Source of the DNA: Tannerella sp.
GTDB lineage: Bacteria > Bacteroidota > Bacteroidia > Bacteroidales > Tannerellaceae
Direction of reading: 5' to 3'
DNA length: 7,954 nt
Assembly: GCA_031262895.1 (NCBI GenBank)
Contig: JAISGW010000027.1
Coordinates: forward strand, 1-7,954
Positions 1 to 6,018 of this stretch are shown here, one piece after another (position 1 is the first letter of the stretch; the number at the start of each line of letters is the position of its first letter). The translations under genes were made by a program, and so were the position numbers. The notes under the pieces were generated by a model that searched no databases, had not been told where the DNA came from, and saw only the letters and a program-made list of their open reading frames with translations.

Positions 1-955
1 CGACGTCGGAGTCGACCGTCGGTTCCAGCAAGGAATGGTAAATGGCCGTATAGAAGATGCGTTTGTTTTCTTCGCTCTTGTCCTTCACCTGTATCTTGGC
101 CAGTTCCTGTTCCCAAGCTTGGTGGGCGGCCTGGCGTACGGCCTTGAAATTCCAGCCCGGGATTTCGGCGTAGAGGTTACGCTGGGCACCGGCCTCGTCG
201 ACGAAGGAGATACCCACCTTCACCTTGAGCTGCTCGCCTGCCTTCATGGGGCCGAAGCTGAAGAAGCCGCGGTGGAAGGTGTCTTCTTTAAAAGTGAAGG
301 GCTTTGAGAAGACGGCGTAGAAGGAGGCATAGCGGTTCTGTGCCCAGCCGCGCACGTGGCGGGTGCCGCTGACGGCCGTGTCGCCATGCAGATGGAAAGA
401 ACCTTCCAAGAGGCGGCGGTAGCTGATGGAAGAGCGCAGGTCAATGAGCAAGCCGGCCGTTTCGGCCTTGGGGAAGGTGTATTGCTGGAAACCGGCGTGC
501 TTCGAAGCCGTTAACTCGGCCTTTATCCCGTAATCGGAAAGCTTCACCTCGTAATAGCCCGGCTTGGCCACCTCGTCCTGGTGCGAGAAGTGGGAGCCGT
601 AGCTCTCGAAACGATCGCGACCGTTAGGAGCCACCTTCTTGGGTTCCGTACCGGTATAAGGCAGGAAAAGGAAGTCGCCGTAATCGCCGATGCCCGTCCC
701 GGAAAGGTGGGTCTGGCTGAAGCCCAGCAGGCTCTTGTCTTCATAGTAATAGCCGCTGCAGGCATCCCAGTCGGCCAAACGCGTGTCGGGGCTGAGTTGC
801 ACCAGCCCGTGAGGCACGACGGCACCCGGATAGGTATGTCCATGGCCGCCCGTACCAATGAAAGGGTTCACGTAATCTGTCAGGGATTTCTCCCCGGAAG
901 AGCAGGCGGCCAGCAAGGGTAAAGCAATGGCCGCAAACAAATAGCTTCTTTTCAT
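1..955 (-). CDS. GH92 alpha-mannosidase-like lipoprotein (3' end beyond window)
   Basis: This is probably an exo-acting alpha-mannosidase of family GH92, exported and lipid-anchored, that trims mannose from host or yeast glycans. The ATG at 953-955 opens a frame of 318 visible codons that is uninterrupted to the window edge. Residues 1-18 form a lipoprotein signal peptide with lipobox LAAC (Cys18). Next comes the family's N-terminal signature DYVNPFIGTGGHGHTYPGA (residues 27-45), then VPHGLVQLSPD and the GFSQTHLSGTGIGDYGD stretch typical of the GH92 N-terminal beta-sandwich. Family members are usually about 740-780 residues, so less than half is seen. The C-terminal (alpha/alpha)6 domain with the catalytic acid and base is not visible, so activity and linkage specificity cannot be judged. 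The leader is A-rich with no Shine-Dalgarno, which is normal for Bacteroidetes. It is divergent from the IMPDH gene and may share its control region. Confidence 0.93.
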   Translation of the reverse strand, partial: MKRSYLFAAIALPLLAACSSGEKSLTDYVNPFIGTGGHGHTYPGAVVPHGLVQLSPDTRLADWDACSGYYYEDKSLLGFSQTHLSGTGIGDYGDFLFLPYTGTEPKKVAPNGRDRFESYGSHFSHQDEVAKPGYYEVKLSDYGIKAELTASKHAGFQQYTFPKAETAGLLIDLRSSISYRRLLEGSFHLHGDTAVSGTRHVRGWAQNRYASFYAVFSKPFTFKEDTFHRGFFSFGPMKAGEQLKVKVGISFVDEAGAQRNLYAEIPGWNFKAVRQAAHQAWEQELAKIQVKDKSEENKRIFYTAIYHSLLEPTVDSDV

Positions 956-980
956 TTTTTTGCTTTGTTTTTTGGTTTGG

Positions 981-988
981 CAAAGGTA
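981..988 (-). promoter_or_regulatory. Bacteroidetes -7 box for the GH92 gene
   Basis: Read on the minus strand this is TACCTTTG, a full match to the Bacteroidetes sigma-ABfr -7 consensus TAnnTTTG. It ends 25 bases before the GH92 ATG. At 19-21 bases upstream, where a -33 TTTG is expected, there is no TTG-like sequence; one arm of an inverted repeat lies there instead. That suggests a weak or activator-dependent promoter, which is inference. Confidence 0.7.
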
Positions 989-991
989 GTT

Positions 992-1017
992 AATTATGAA
1001 CGTCGTAACTCATAATT
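992..1017. promoter_or_regulatory. Inverted repeat between divergent promoters (candidate operator)
   Basis: The sequence reads AATTATGA, ten bases, then TCATAATT, a perfect 8-bp dyad. It sits between the two opposed -7 boxes and covers the expected -33 region of both promoters. A second, outer dyad is formed by GCAAAGGTAG (980-989) and CTACCTTTGC (1023-1032), but that is simply the two -7 boxes facing away from each other. The inner dyad has half-sites centred 18 bp apart, a spacing compatible with a dimeric regulator. No regulator gene is visible in the window. Confidence 0.5.
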
Positions 1018-1023
1018 TATCTC

Positions 1024-1031
1024 TACCTTTG
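1024..1031 (+). promoter_or_regulatory. Bacteroidetes -7 box for the IMPDH / alpha-galactosidase unit
   Basis: TACCTTTG matches the -7 consensus TAnnTTTG exactly and ends 28 bases before the IMPDH ATG. As on the other side, the expected -33 position (about 999-1004) has no TTTG and lies at the inner inverted repeat. The leader to the ATG is AT-rich with no Shine-Dalgarno sequence. Confidence 0.7.
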
Positions 1032-1059
1032 CCCATTCAATCCGTTAATATTTTATTGT

Positions 1060-2553
1060 ATGGCTATATACTTAAACGATGTGTCAAGGACCTTCGGCGA
1101 ATACCTGCTCATCCCAGGCTTGACCACCCACATGTGCATCCCTTCCAACATCTCGTTGCGCACCCCCTTGGTGAAATTCAAAAAAGGCGAACAGGCGCCT
1201 ATTCGTTTGAACATTCCCTTTGTCTCGGCCATCATGCAGTCCGTTTCGGGACCTGACTTGGCTATCGAGCTGGCACGCAACGGAGGCATTTCCTTCATCT
1301 TCGGCTCCCAATCCATAGAATCGCAGGCCGAGATGGTACGCAAGGTGAAGAAATTTAAGGCCGGCTTCGTGGTGAGCGATTCCAACCTCACCCCCGAGCA
1401 CCGCTTGGACGACGTGGCCAGACTCATCCAAACGACCGGGCATTCCACCATAGGCATCACCGACGACGGCACGCCAAACGGCCGCTTGCTCGGCTTGGTC
1501 ACCAGCCGCGACTTCCGCTTGGAAAAGGACGACCTTAACACCAAGGTGAAGTATTTCATGACGCCTTTCGACAAACTCATTGTCGGCGAACTCGGCATCT
1601 CCCTCAACGAGGCCAACCAGCTGATATGGGAGCATAAACTCAACACCTTGCCCATCATTGACGAGAACGACCACCTGGCCTATTTCGTTTTTCGTAAAGA
1701 CTACGACAGCCACCGCGACAATCCCTACGAGCTGTCCGGCCCGGACAAGAGCCTGCTGGTAGGGGCCGGCATCAACACCCGCGATTATGCCGAACGTGTG
1801 CCCGCCCTGATAGAAGCGGGAGCCGACGTGCTCTGCATAGACTCCTCCGACGGCTACTCGGAATGGCAACGCGACACGCTCATCTGGATAAGGGAACATT
1901 ACGGCGACAAAGTCAAGGTGGGCGCCGGCAACGTGGTCGACGGGGACGGCTTCGATTACTTAGTCAATGCCGGAGCCGACTTCGTGAAAGTGGGTATTGG
2001 CGGAGGCTCCATCTGCATCACCCGCGAACAAAAAGGCATAGGACGCGGACAGGCTACCGCCTTGATAGACGTGGCCGCCGCAAGAGCCAGGCACGAGAAG
2101 GAAACCGGCATCTACGTCCCCATCTGCAGCGACGGCGGATTAGTGCACGACTACCACATGGTGCTGGCTTTGGCCATGGGCGCCGATTTCCTGATGATGG
2201 GACGCTACTTTGCCCGCTTCGACGAATCGCCTACCAAGAAGCTGCGTGTAGGCAACAATTATGTGAAGGAATATTGGGGCGAAGGCTCCAACCGTGCACA
2301 GAACTGGCAACGCTACGATTTGGGCGGCAGCGAATCGCTGAAGTTCGAGGAAGGCGTCGACAGCTATGTCCCCTATGCCGGCAAGATGAAAGACAACTTG
2401 GCCGTCACCCTCGGGAAAGTCCGGGCGACCATGTGTTCTTGCGGCGCCGTCAACATAGAAGAATTGCAGAAACATGCCAAAATCACCTTGGTATCCTCCA
2501 CCAGTATCGTCGAAGGAGGCGCCCACGACGTGATTTTGAAAGAACATTCTTAG
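1060..2553 (+). CDS. guaB: IMP dehydrogenase, Tritrichomonas foetus-like type
   Basis: This cytoplasmic enzyme oxidises IMP to XMP with NAD+, the committed step of GMP synthesis. The 497-residue protein is full length. The (beta/alpha)8 barrel is interrupted at roughly residues 105-220 by a CBS-pair region (VTSRDF, MTPF, LPIID). The catalytic loop GIGGGSICITREQKGIGRGQ puts the nucleophilic cysteine at Cys319. CIDSSDG places Asp261, and the mobile flap EYWGEGSNRAQNWQRYDLGG carries the Arg418-Tyr419 catalytic pair. These numbers coincide with those I know for T. foetus IMPDH, and the sequence resembles that enzyme far more than the usual bacterial GuaB (GIGPGSICTTR loop). Lys310 and Glu431, linked in the T. 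foetus enzyme to poor binding of mycophenolic acid, are also present. It ends one base before the alpha-galactosidase start. The genome may hold a canonical guaB as well, so the symbol denotes the reaction, not orthology. Confidence 0.95.
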   Translation: MAIYLNDVSRTFGEYLLIPGLTTHMCIPSNISLRTPLVKFKKGEQAPIRLNIPFVSAIMQSVSGPDLAIELARNGGISFIFGSQSIESQAEMVRKVKKFKAGFVVSDSNLTPEHRLDDVARLIQTTGHSTIGITDDGTPNGRLLGLVTSRDFRLEKDDLNTKVKYFMTPFDKLIVGELGISLNEANQLIWEHKLNTLPIIDENDHLAYFVFRKDYDSHRDNPYELSGPDKSLLVGAGINTRDYAERVPALIEAGADVLCIDSSDGYSEWQRDTLIWIREHYGDKVKVGAGNVVDGDGFDYLVNAGADFVKVGIGGGSICITREQKGIGRGQATALIDVAAARARHEKETGIYVPICSDGGLVHDYHMVLALAMGADFLMMGRYFARFDESPTKKLRVGNNYVKEYWGEGSNRAQNWQRYDLGGSESLKFEEGVDSYVPYAGKMKDNLAVTLGKVRATMCSCGAVNIEELQKHAKITLVSSTSIVEGGAHDVILKEHS

Positions 2554-2554
2554 T

Positions 2555-4738
2555 ATGAAGTCCCATCTGCCTGTTATAATAATGTGTTGCGCTGTACTTT
2601 TGGGGGGCGCGGCATCGGCCCAGCGGCTCATCCGCATCTCCACTTCGGAAACGGAGCTGCTCTTTAGCGTCGCCTCCAATGGCCGCCTCTACCAATCCTA
2701 CTTCGGCCGGCGGCTGCTGAACGAAGCCGACACGACCCGCTTCCTTCCCGCCCCCGCTCATAATAACGGGCAGGAAGCCTATCCCGGATCGGGAGGGGAA
2801 AGCTATTACGAACCGGCCTTAGCCATTACCCATGCCGATGGTAACATGACGACCGTCCTCAGCTTTGTTTCTTCGGAAACGAAGCAACTGAATGCCGATG
2901 CCAAGGAGACTATCATCCACCTTCGGGACAAAGTCTACCCCATTGACGTCAACCTTCATTACGTCAGCTATGAGGCGGAGAACGTCATCAAATGTTGGAG
3001 TGAAATCCGGCACGAAGAGAAGAAACCCGTCACCTTGTGGCGCTATGCTTCTGCCATGCTCTACCTGCATAGTCCCCACTATTTTCTGACCGAGTTTAGC
3101 GGCGAATGGGCCAAGGAAATGACCCCGAGTACCCAGCAATTGCAGTTTGGAAAGAAAGTCATTGACACCAAACTCGGCACGCGCGCCGGCATGGAAGTGT
3201 CGCCTTTCTTTGAACTCGGCCTCGACAGTAAGCCGGCCGAAAACCAGGGGGACGTGCTGCTCGGCACTATCGGCTGGACAGGCAACTTCCGCTTCACCTT
3301 CGAAGTGGACGCCCAGGGCATTCTGCGCGTCTTGCCCGGCATCAACCCTTATGCCTCGGCCTACGAACTCAAGCCCGGCGAGGTATTCACTACCCCGGAG
3401 TTCATCTTCACGCTCAGCCATGAGGGTATAGGCAAGGCCAGCCGCGATTTGCACGACTGGGCACGTAATTACCAGCTCAAAGATGGCCTTGGCGACCGCT
3501 TCACCCTGTTGAACAATTGGGAATCTACCTATTTTAATTTCGATGAAGCCAAACTCGAACATCTCATGAAAGATGCCAAGACTTTGGGCGTTGACATGTT
3601 TCTGCTTGACGACGGCTGGTTCGGCAACAAATATCCCCGCGACAACGACCATGCCGGATTGGGCGACTGGGAAGCCAACCGGAACAAGCTGCCGCACGGC
3701 ATCCCTCGCCTGGTGCAGGCCGCACGCACGGAAGGTGTCAAGTTCGGGATATGGATAGAGCCGGAAATGGTCAATCCCCGGAGTGAACTCTTCGAGAAGC
3801 ATCCCGACTGGGTTATCAAACAGCCCAACCGCGAGACCTATTACTTCCGTAATCAACTGGTGCTGGATTTGTGTAACCCCAAAGTGCAGGATTATGTGTT
3901 CGGCGTTATAGATAAACTGATGAGCGAAAATCCCGGCATCGCCTATTTTAAATGGGATTGCAACAGCCCGATTACCAATATCTATTCCCCTTACCTGAAG
4001 GAAAAGCAGAACCAGCTTTACATTGATTATGTACGTGGCTTGTATAAGGTGCTTCAACGCGTGAAGGAGAAATACCCCAACCTGCCGATGATGCTCTGCT
4101 CCGGTGGTGGCGCACGCTGCGACTACGAGGCTCTGAAGTATTTCACGGAATTCTGGTGCAGCGACAATACCGATCCGGTGGAGCGCCTTTACATCCAATG
4201 GGGATTCTCCCAATTCTTGCCGACCAAAGCCATGGCCGCCCACGTGACCAGTTGGAATCCCCACACCAGCATTAAGTTCCGCACCGACGTGGCTATGATG
4301 TGCAAACTCGGCTTCGACATTAACGTTGACGAACTCAAACCGGAAGAGCTGGCTTACTGCCAAGAAGCCGTGGCCAATTACAAACGTTTGAAGGACCTTA
4401 TCTTCAACGGTGATTTCTACCGTCTTGTTTCTCCCTTTGAGACCAACCACGCGGCAGTGGCGCATGTTTCAAAAGACAAGAAGAAAGCCCTGCTTTATGT
4501 CTATGACATCCATCCCCGCTATGCGGAACCACTTTTCCCCGTAAAGATGCAAGGCTTGGATGCGAGGAAGAATTATAAGGTGGAGGAAATCAACCGCATG
4601 CCGGGGAACGACTTACGTTCATCTAAGGCTCCGACCAGCCTGCAAGTCTATTCGGGTGATTACCTGATGAAGGTTGGCTTGCCGCTCTTTACGACCCGTC
4701 CGACCAGCAGTCGCATCATGGAAATCACCGAAGAATAA
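2555..4738 (+). CDS. Secreted GH36 alpha-galactosidase
   Basis: This enzyme is predicted to release alpha-linked galactose from raffinose-type oligosaccharides, melibiose, galactomannan or host glycans by a retaining mechanism. The 727-residue length is normal for GH36. Residues 1-22 are a type I signal peptide ending ASA before Gln23, implying the periplasm or export. An N-terminal beta-sandwich (about 25-300) precedes a TIM barrel (about 315-630) and a short C-terminal beta domain. Barrel motifs are LLDDGWF (350-356), GIWIEPEMV (398-406), KWDCN with predicted nucleophile Asp468, GGGARCDYE (517-525) and CSDNTDP with predicted acid/base Asp537. No key residue is missing. The ATG lies one base after the IMPDH stop, so the two are almost certainly co-transcribed and probably translationally coupled. 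There is no convincing terminator before the downstream tRNA. Substrate specificity cannot be read from the sequence. Confidence 0.94.
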   Translation: MKSHLPVIIMCCAVLLGGAASAQRLIRISTSETELLFSVASNGRLYQSYFGRRLLNEADTTRFLPAPAHNNGQEAYPGSGGESYYEPALAITHADGNMTTVLSFVSSETKQLNADAKETIIHLRDKVYPIDVNLHYVSYEAENVIKCWSEIRHEEKKPVTLWRYASAMLYLHSPHYFLTEFSGEWAKEMTPSTQQLQFGKKVIDTKLGTRAGMEVSPFFELGLDSKPAENQGDVLLGTIGWTGNFRFTFEVDAQGILRVLPGINPYASAYELKPGEVFTTPEFIFTLSHEGIGKASRDLHDWARNYQLKDGLGDRFTLLNNWESTYFNFDEAKLEHLMKDAKTLGVDMFLLDDGWFGNKYPRDNDHAGLGDWEANRNKLPHGIPRLVQAARTEGVKFGIWIEPEMVNPRSELFEKHPDWVIKQPNRETYYFRNQLVLDLCNPKVQDYVFGVIDKLMSENPGIAYFKWDCNSPITNIYSPYLKEKQNQLYIDYVRGLYKVLQRVKEKYPNLPMMLCSGGGARCDYEALKYFTEFWCSDNTDPVERLYIQWGFSQFLPTKAMAAHVTSWNPHTSIKFRTDVAMMCKLGFDINVDELKPEELAYCQEAVANYKRLKDLIFNGDFYRLVSPFETNHAAVAHVSKDKKKALLYVYDIHPRYAEPLFPVKMQGLDARKNYKVEEINRMPGNDLRSSKAPTSLQVYSGDYLMKVGLPLFTTRPTSSRIMEITEE

Positions 4739-4757
4739 GAAAAAGCAGTGGCAAGGC

Positions 4758-4787
4758 TTGCAGGTTTGGAAAATCTACCTATCTTTG
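4758..4787 (+). promoter_or_regulatory. Promoter of tRNA-Phe
   Basis: A -33-like TTG at 4758-4760 is followed, after 19 bases, by TATCTTTG at 4780-4787, an exact -7 consensus. The spacing is the normal Bacteroidetes one. Transcription would begin shortly before the mature tRNA 5' end. Confidence 0.65.
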
Positions 4788-4809
4788 CACCCGTCAAACA
4801 AAAAGACAG

Positions 4810-4882
4810 GGTGCCATAGCTCAGTTGGTAGAGCAAAGGACTGAAAATCCTTGTGTCACTGGTTCGATTCCCGTTGGCACCA
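4810..4882 (+). tRNA. tRNA-Phe (anticodon GAA)
   Basis: The 73-base gene folds as a standard cloverleaf. The acceptor stem is GGTGCCA with TGGCACC, and the discriminator base is A4882. The D stem is GCTC with GAGC, and the anticodon stem is AAGGA with TCCTT. The loop CTGAAAA has anticodon GAA at 4843-4845, hence phenylalanine. The T loop is TTCGATT. The T stem ACTGG/CCCGT has one unpaired T-C position (4860 with 4872). The terminal CCA is not encoded, so it is added after transcription. The gene has its own promoter and terminator but may also receive read-through from the alpha-galactosidase gene. Confidence 0.97.
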
Positions 4883-4886
4883 CTTG

Positions 4887-4921
4887 AAAAGGCAGTTACA
4901 AATAAAGTAACTGCCTTTTTT
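4887..4921 (+). terminator. Intrinsic terminator after tRNA-Phe, possibly bidirectional
   Basis: A 13-bp perfect stem (4887-4899 with 4907-4919, core GGCAGTTAC/GTAACTGCC) encloses a 7-base loop and ends in a run of six T. On the minus strand the same hairpin is followed by four T, so it could also stop transcription of the small leftward gene that ends at 5033. Confidence 0.9.
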
Positions 4922-5032
4922 CATGCCATTTCCTCACCATTTCGTCAAAAAGATGAGCTATCCTTATCAAAGAACCGTCCGTCCACCCCCCATAGTTAAA
5001 CCGACAGTTAAACCAAGAGTTTCAATTTTGAA

Positions 5033-5242
5033 CTATAAATCAGGCGGCAACCATGAAGAACTCGGTGCCGTGGTGGGTATGCTTGCTTTGGAAGCCATAC
5101 TGGCCGAAACTCCGCGCCCGCGTGGGCGTTCCGGAATAAGCGGCAGTCCGTAATATTGGGCAACCAAACGATAAGCTCCGGCGTAAAAGCCTTCTTCCAT
5201 ACGGTTCCATAATAAGGTAAATACCATTGTCTGTTTTTTCAT
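5033..5242 (-). CDS. Small hypothetical protein (69 aa)
   Basis: I do not recognise a family. The ATG at 5240-5242 follows an AAAGGACAAAAG leader and lies 31 bases past a clean TATCTTTG -7 box, which is the main reason to believe it. The product starts MKKQTMVFTLLWNRMEEGFYAG, with a coding-like amphipathic stretch rich in aromatic residues (FYAGAYRLVAQYYGLPLIPE). It then turns into a low-complexity tail rich in Pro, Ser, Arg and Thr ending WLPPDL. There is no clear signal peptide or membrane segment. The opposite strand over the second half is also open (4953-5153), so the tail may reflect coding on the other strand. The frame is also open upstream to 5422, but that extension crosses the promoter and repeat DNA. 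It could be a genuine small gene or a remnant; no function is assigned. Confidence 0.45.
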   Translation of the reverse strand: MKKQTMVFTLLWNRMEEGFYAGAYRLVAQYYGLPLIPERPRGRGVSASMASKASIPTTAPSSSWLPPDL

Positions 5243-5273
5243 CTTTTGTCCTTTTATGTTCTTATGATGTGGA

Positions 5274-5281
5274 CAAAGATA
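5274..5281 (-). promoter_or_regulatory. -7 box for the small leftward ORF
   Basis: On the minus strand this reads TATCTTTG, an exact match to TAnnTTTG, located 31 bases before the ATG of the 69-residue ORF. No TTTG is found 19-21 bases further upstream, so the -33 half is missing or weak. Confidence 0.5.
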
Positions 5282-5379
5282 AATTTCGGATTTGACATTT
5301 GTAGCAGGAGGGTGGATTTTTCCCGCAAAAAAGAGGGGCGGCTTAGGCCCCAAACGGAGGGTTCCATAGTTTTTTTCTG

Positions 5380-5447
5380 TTTCGTCACCAGCCATAAACA
5401 AGTGTTTCACAGCGTGATGCATGTGACAAAGGCTTTCGTCACCGGCC
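5380..5447. repeat. Pair of 14-base direct repeats (TTTCGTCACCRGCC)
   Basis: TTTCGTCACCAGCC (5380-5393) recurs as TTTCGTCACCGGCC (5434-5447), a 13 of 14 match with starts 54 bases apart. The sequence between contains GTGATGCATGTGAC, so further GTCAC/GTGAC elements are present. Confidence 0.6.
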
Positions 5448-5503
5448 TGTTCCGGACAGCTTTGGCCGCCGTCCTTCCCGGCCTCAAAAAGCAGGGAGTT
5501 TGT

Positions 5504-5603
5504 GCGAAAACATGGAACTTTTAGCGACCAAAAGTCCTATATTTTTCCGAAAACATGGAACTTATTTTTGAAGGCTTCGGACTTTTGTGAAACCATGAAA
5601 CGT
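5504..5603. repeat. Three spaced copies of a CGAAAACATGGAACTT-type repeat
   Basis: CGAAAACATGGAACTT occurs identically at 5505-5520 and 5548-5563, 43 bases apart. A degenerate third copy (GTGAAACCATGAAACGT, 5587-5603) lies about 40 bases further and matches the extended unit at 13 of 17 positions. The regular spacing suggests an ordered array rather than chance. Function is unknown. Confidence 0.6.
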
Positions 5604-5679
5604 CCCGTCGCCGCAAGACGTTGAGATTTCGCCGCGGGACGTTGAGATTTCACCGCGGGACATTGTCTTATCGTCGGCT
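5596..5679. repeat. Short 21-bp tandem repeat array (about four units)
   Basis: Two adjacent 21-base units at 5617-5637 and 5638-5658 are identical except one base (core GACGTTGAGATTTC followed by GCCGCGG or ACCGCGG). A degenerate unit follows at 5659-5679 (GACATTG, TCGTCGG), and another precedes at 5596-5616 (shared TCGCCGC). Since 21 is divisible by three, the minus strand reads as heptads of SRGEIST, but no convincing gene carries them. Confidence 0.7.
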
Positions 5680-5844
5680 TTTTCAATCATCGGTGGCCGC
5701 TTGCATCGGAGGCCGGAAGCAAGAGCGGTGACGGAACCCTCTATCATACTTAAACAACTGAATATGAATACGTATGACGAAGTGATACAAGCATGAAAAA
5801 ACTTTTTTTGTCCACGGCTGCTTCCTTTCATCAAGCAAAACCCG

Positions 5845-5876
5845 GGAGCTTGCGCTCCATGATCCTTGCGCAGGAT
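5845..5876. repeat. Two adjacent short hairpins
   Basis: GGAGC-TTGC-GCTCC (5845-5858) is followed three bases later by ATCCT-TGCGC-AGGAT (5862-5876). Both share the CTTGCGC core around their loops. The second hairpin overlaps the ATG of the following small ORF. No T-run follows, so these are not terminators. They could hide the start codon in RNA or mark the edge of a small insertion. Confidence 0.5.
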
Positions 5877-6018
5877 GCAACGCAACATTGTAAACGAATT
5901 TAAGGCATTGTCTGCATCAACCGAATCTTTGGCTGATCTGATGGTAACGCTCCCTGAAATGGTTTGGCAGTTTGCATCTGAAAATGGAGATATGGATGAA
6001 CAATTTGGAGCATTTTAA
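5875..6018 (+). CDS. Small hypothetical protein (47 aa), possibly a gene remnant
   Basis: No family is recognised. The peptide starts MQRNIVNEFKALSASTESL and continues with DLMVTLPEMVWQF and an acidic end (GDMDEQFGAF). This composition looks like a real, mostly helical protein rather than noise. An in-frame stop lies 15 bases before the ATG. The same frame contains MNTYDEVIQA from 5764, ended by TGA at 5794, so the original gene may have begun there and been broken by the sequence at 5794-5874. There is no clear -7 box or ribosome site. Its end overlaps the next small ORF by 23 bases, in the +1 frame, which is compatible with a coupled pair or with one frameshifted gene. Confidence 0.4.
   Translation: MQRNIVNEFKALSASTESLADLMVTLPEMVWQFASENGDMDEQFGAF

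Larger units (their letters stand above)
5282..5763. other. Intergenic stretch rich in short repeats, no convincing gene
   Basis: Open frames exist on both strands but none has a promoter, a good start or recognisable protein features. The content is patchy: a C/G-rich segment, a pair of 14-base direct repeats, a trio of CATGGAACTT-type repeats, and a short 21-bp tandem array, each listed separately. The mix resembles decayed intergenic repeat DNA. I have an unverified impression that similar stretches recur in other Bacteroidales genomes. Confidence 0.5.

Noticed and set aside
1084..1899. Minus-strand open frames (271 and 201 codons) opposite the IMPDH gene
   Set aside because: They are shadows of the well-supported IMPDH coding strand with no -7 box or recognisable motifs.
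2819..4465. Long minus-strand open frame (548 codons) across the alpha-galactosidase gene
   Set aside because: It is wholly antisense to a clear GH36 gene with all catalytic motifs, has no promoter, and its product shows no family features. Long antisense frames are common opposite GC-rich coding DNA.
4751..4761. GCAAGGCTTGC as a terminator for the alpha-galactosidase operon
   Set aside because: The loop would be a single base and no T-run follows; the sequence also overlaps the -33 region of the tRNA promoter.
4860..4882. tRNA 3' end as one half of an att duplication
   Set aside because: Reading through the rest of the window I found no second copy of GATTCCCGTTGGCACC, and no integrase is present, so an attachment site cannot be claimed.
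5246..5524. Plus-strand frame of 92 codons
   Set aside because: It overlaps the promoter and start of the small leftward gene and runs through repeat DNA, with no upstream -7 box or protein-like composition.
5562..5888. Minus-strand frame of 108 codons carrying SRGEIST heptads
   Set aside because: The heptads are a by-product of the 21-bp DNA tandem repeat. The frame has no promoter and a low-quality, compositionally odd protein.
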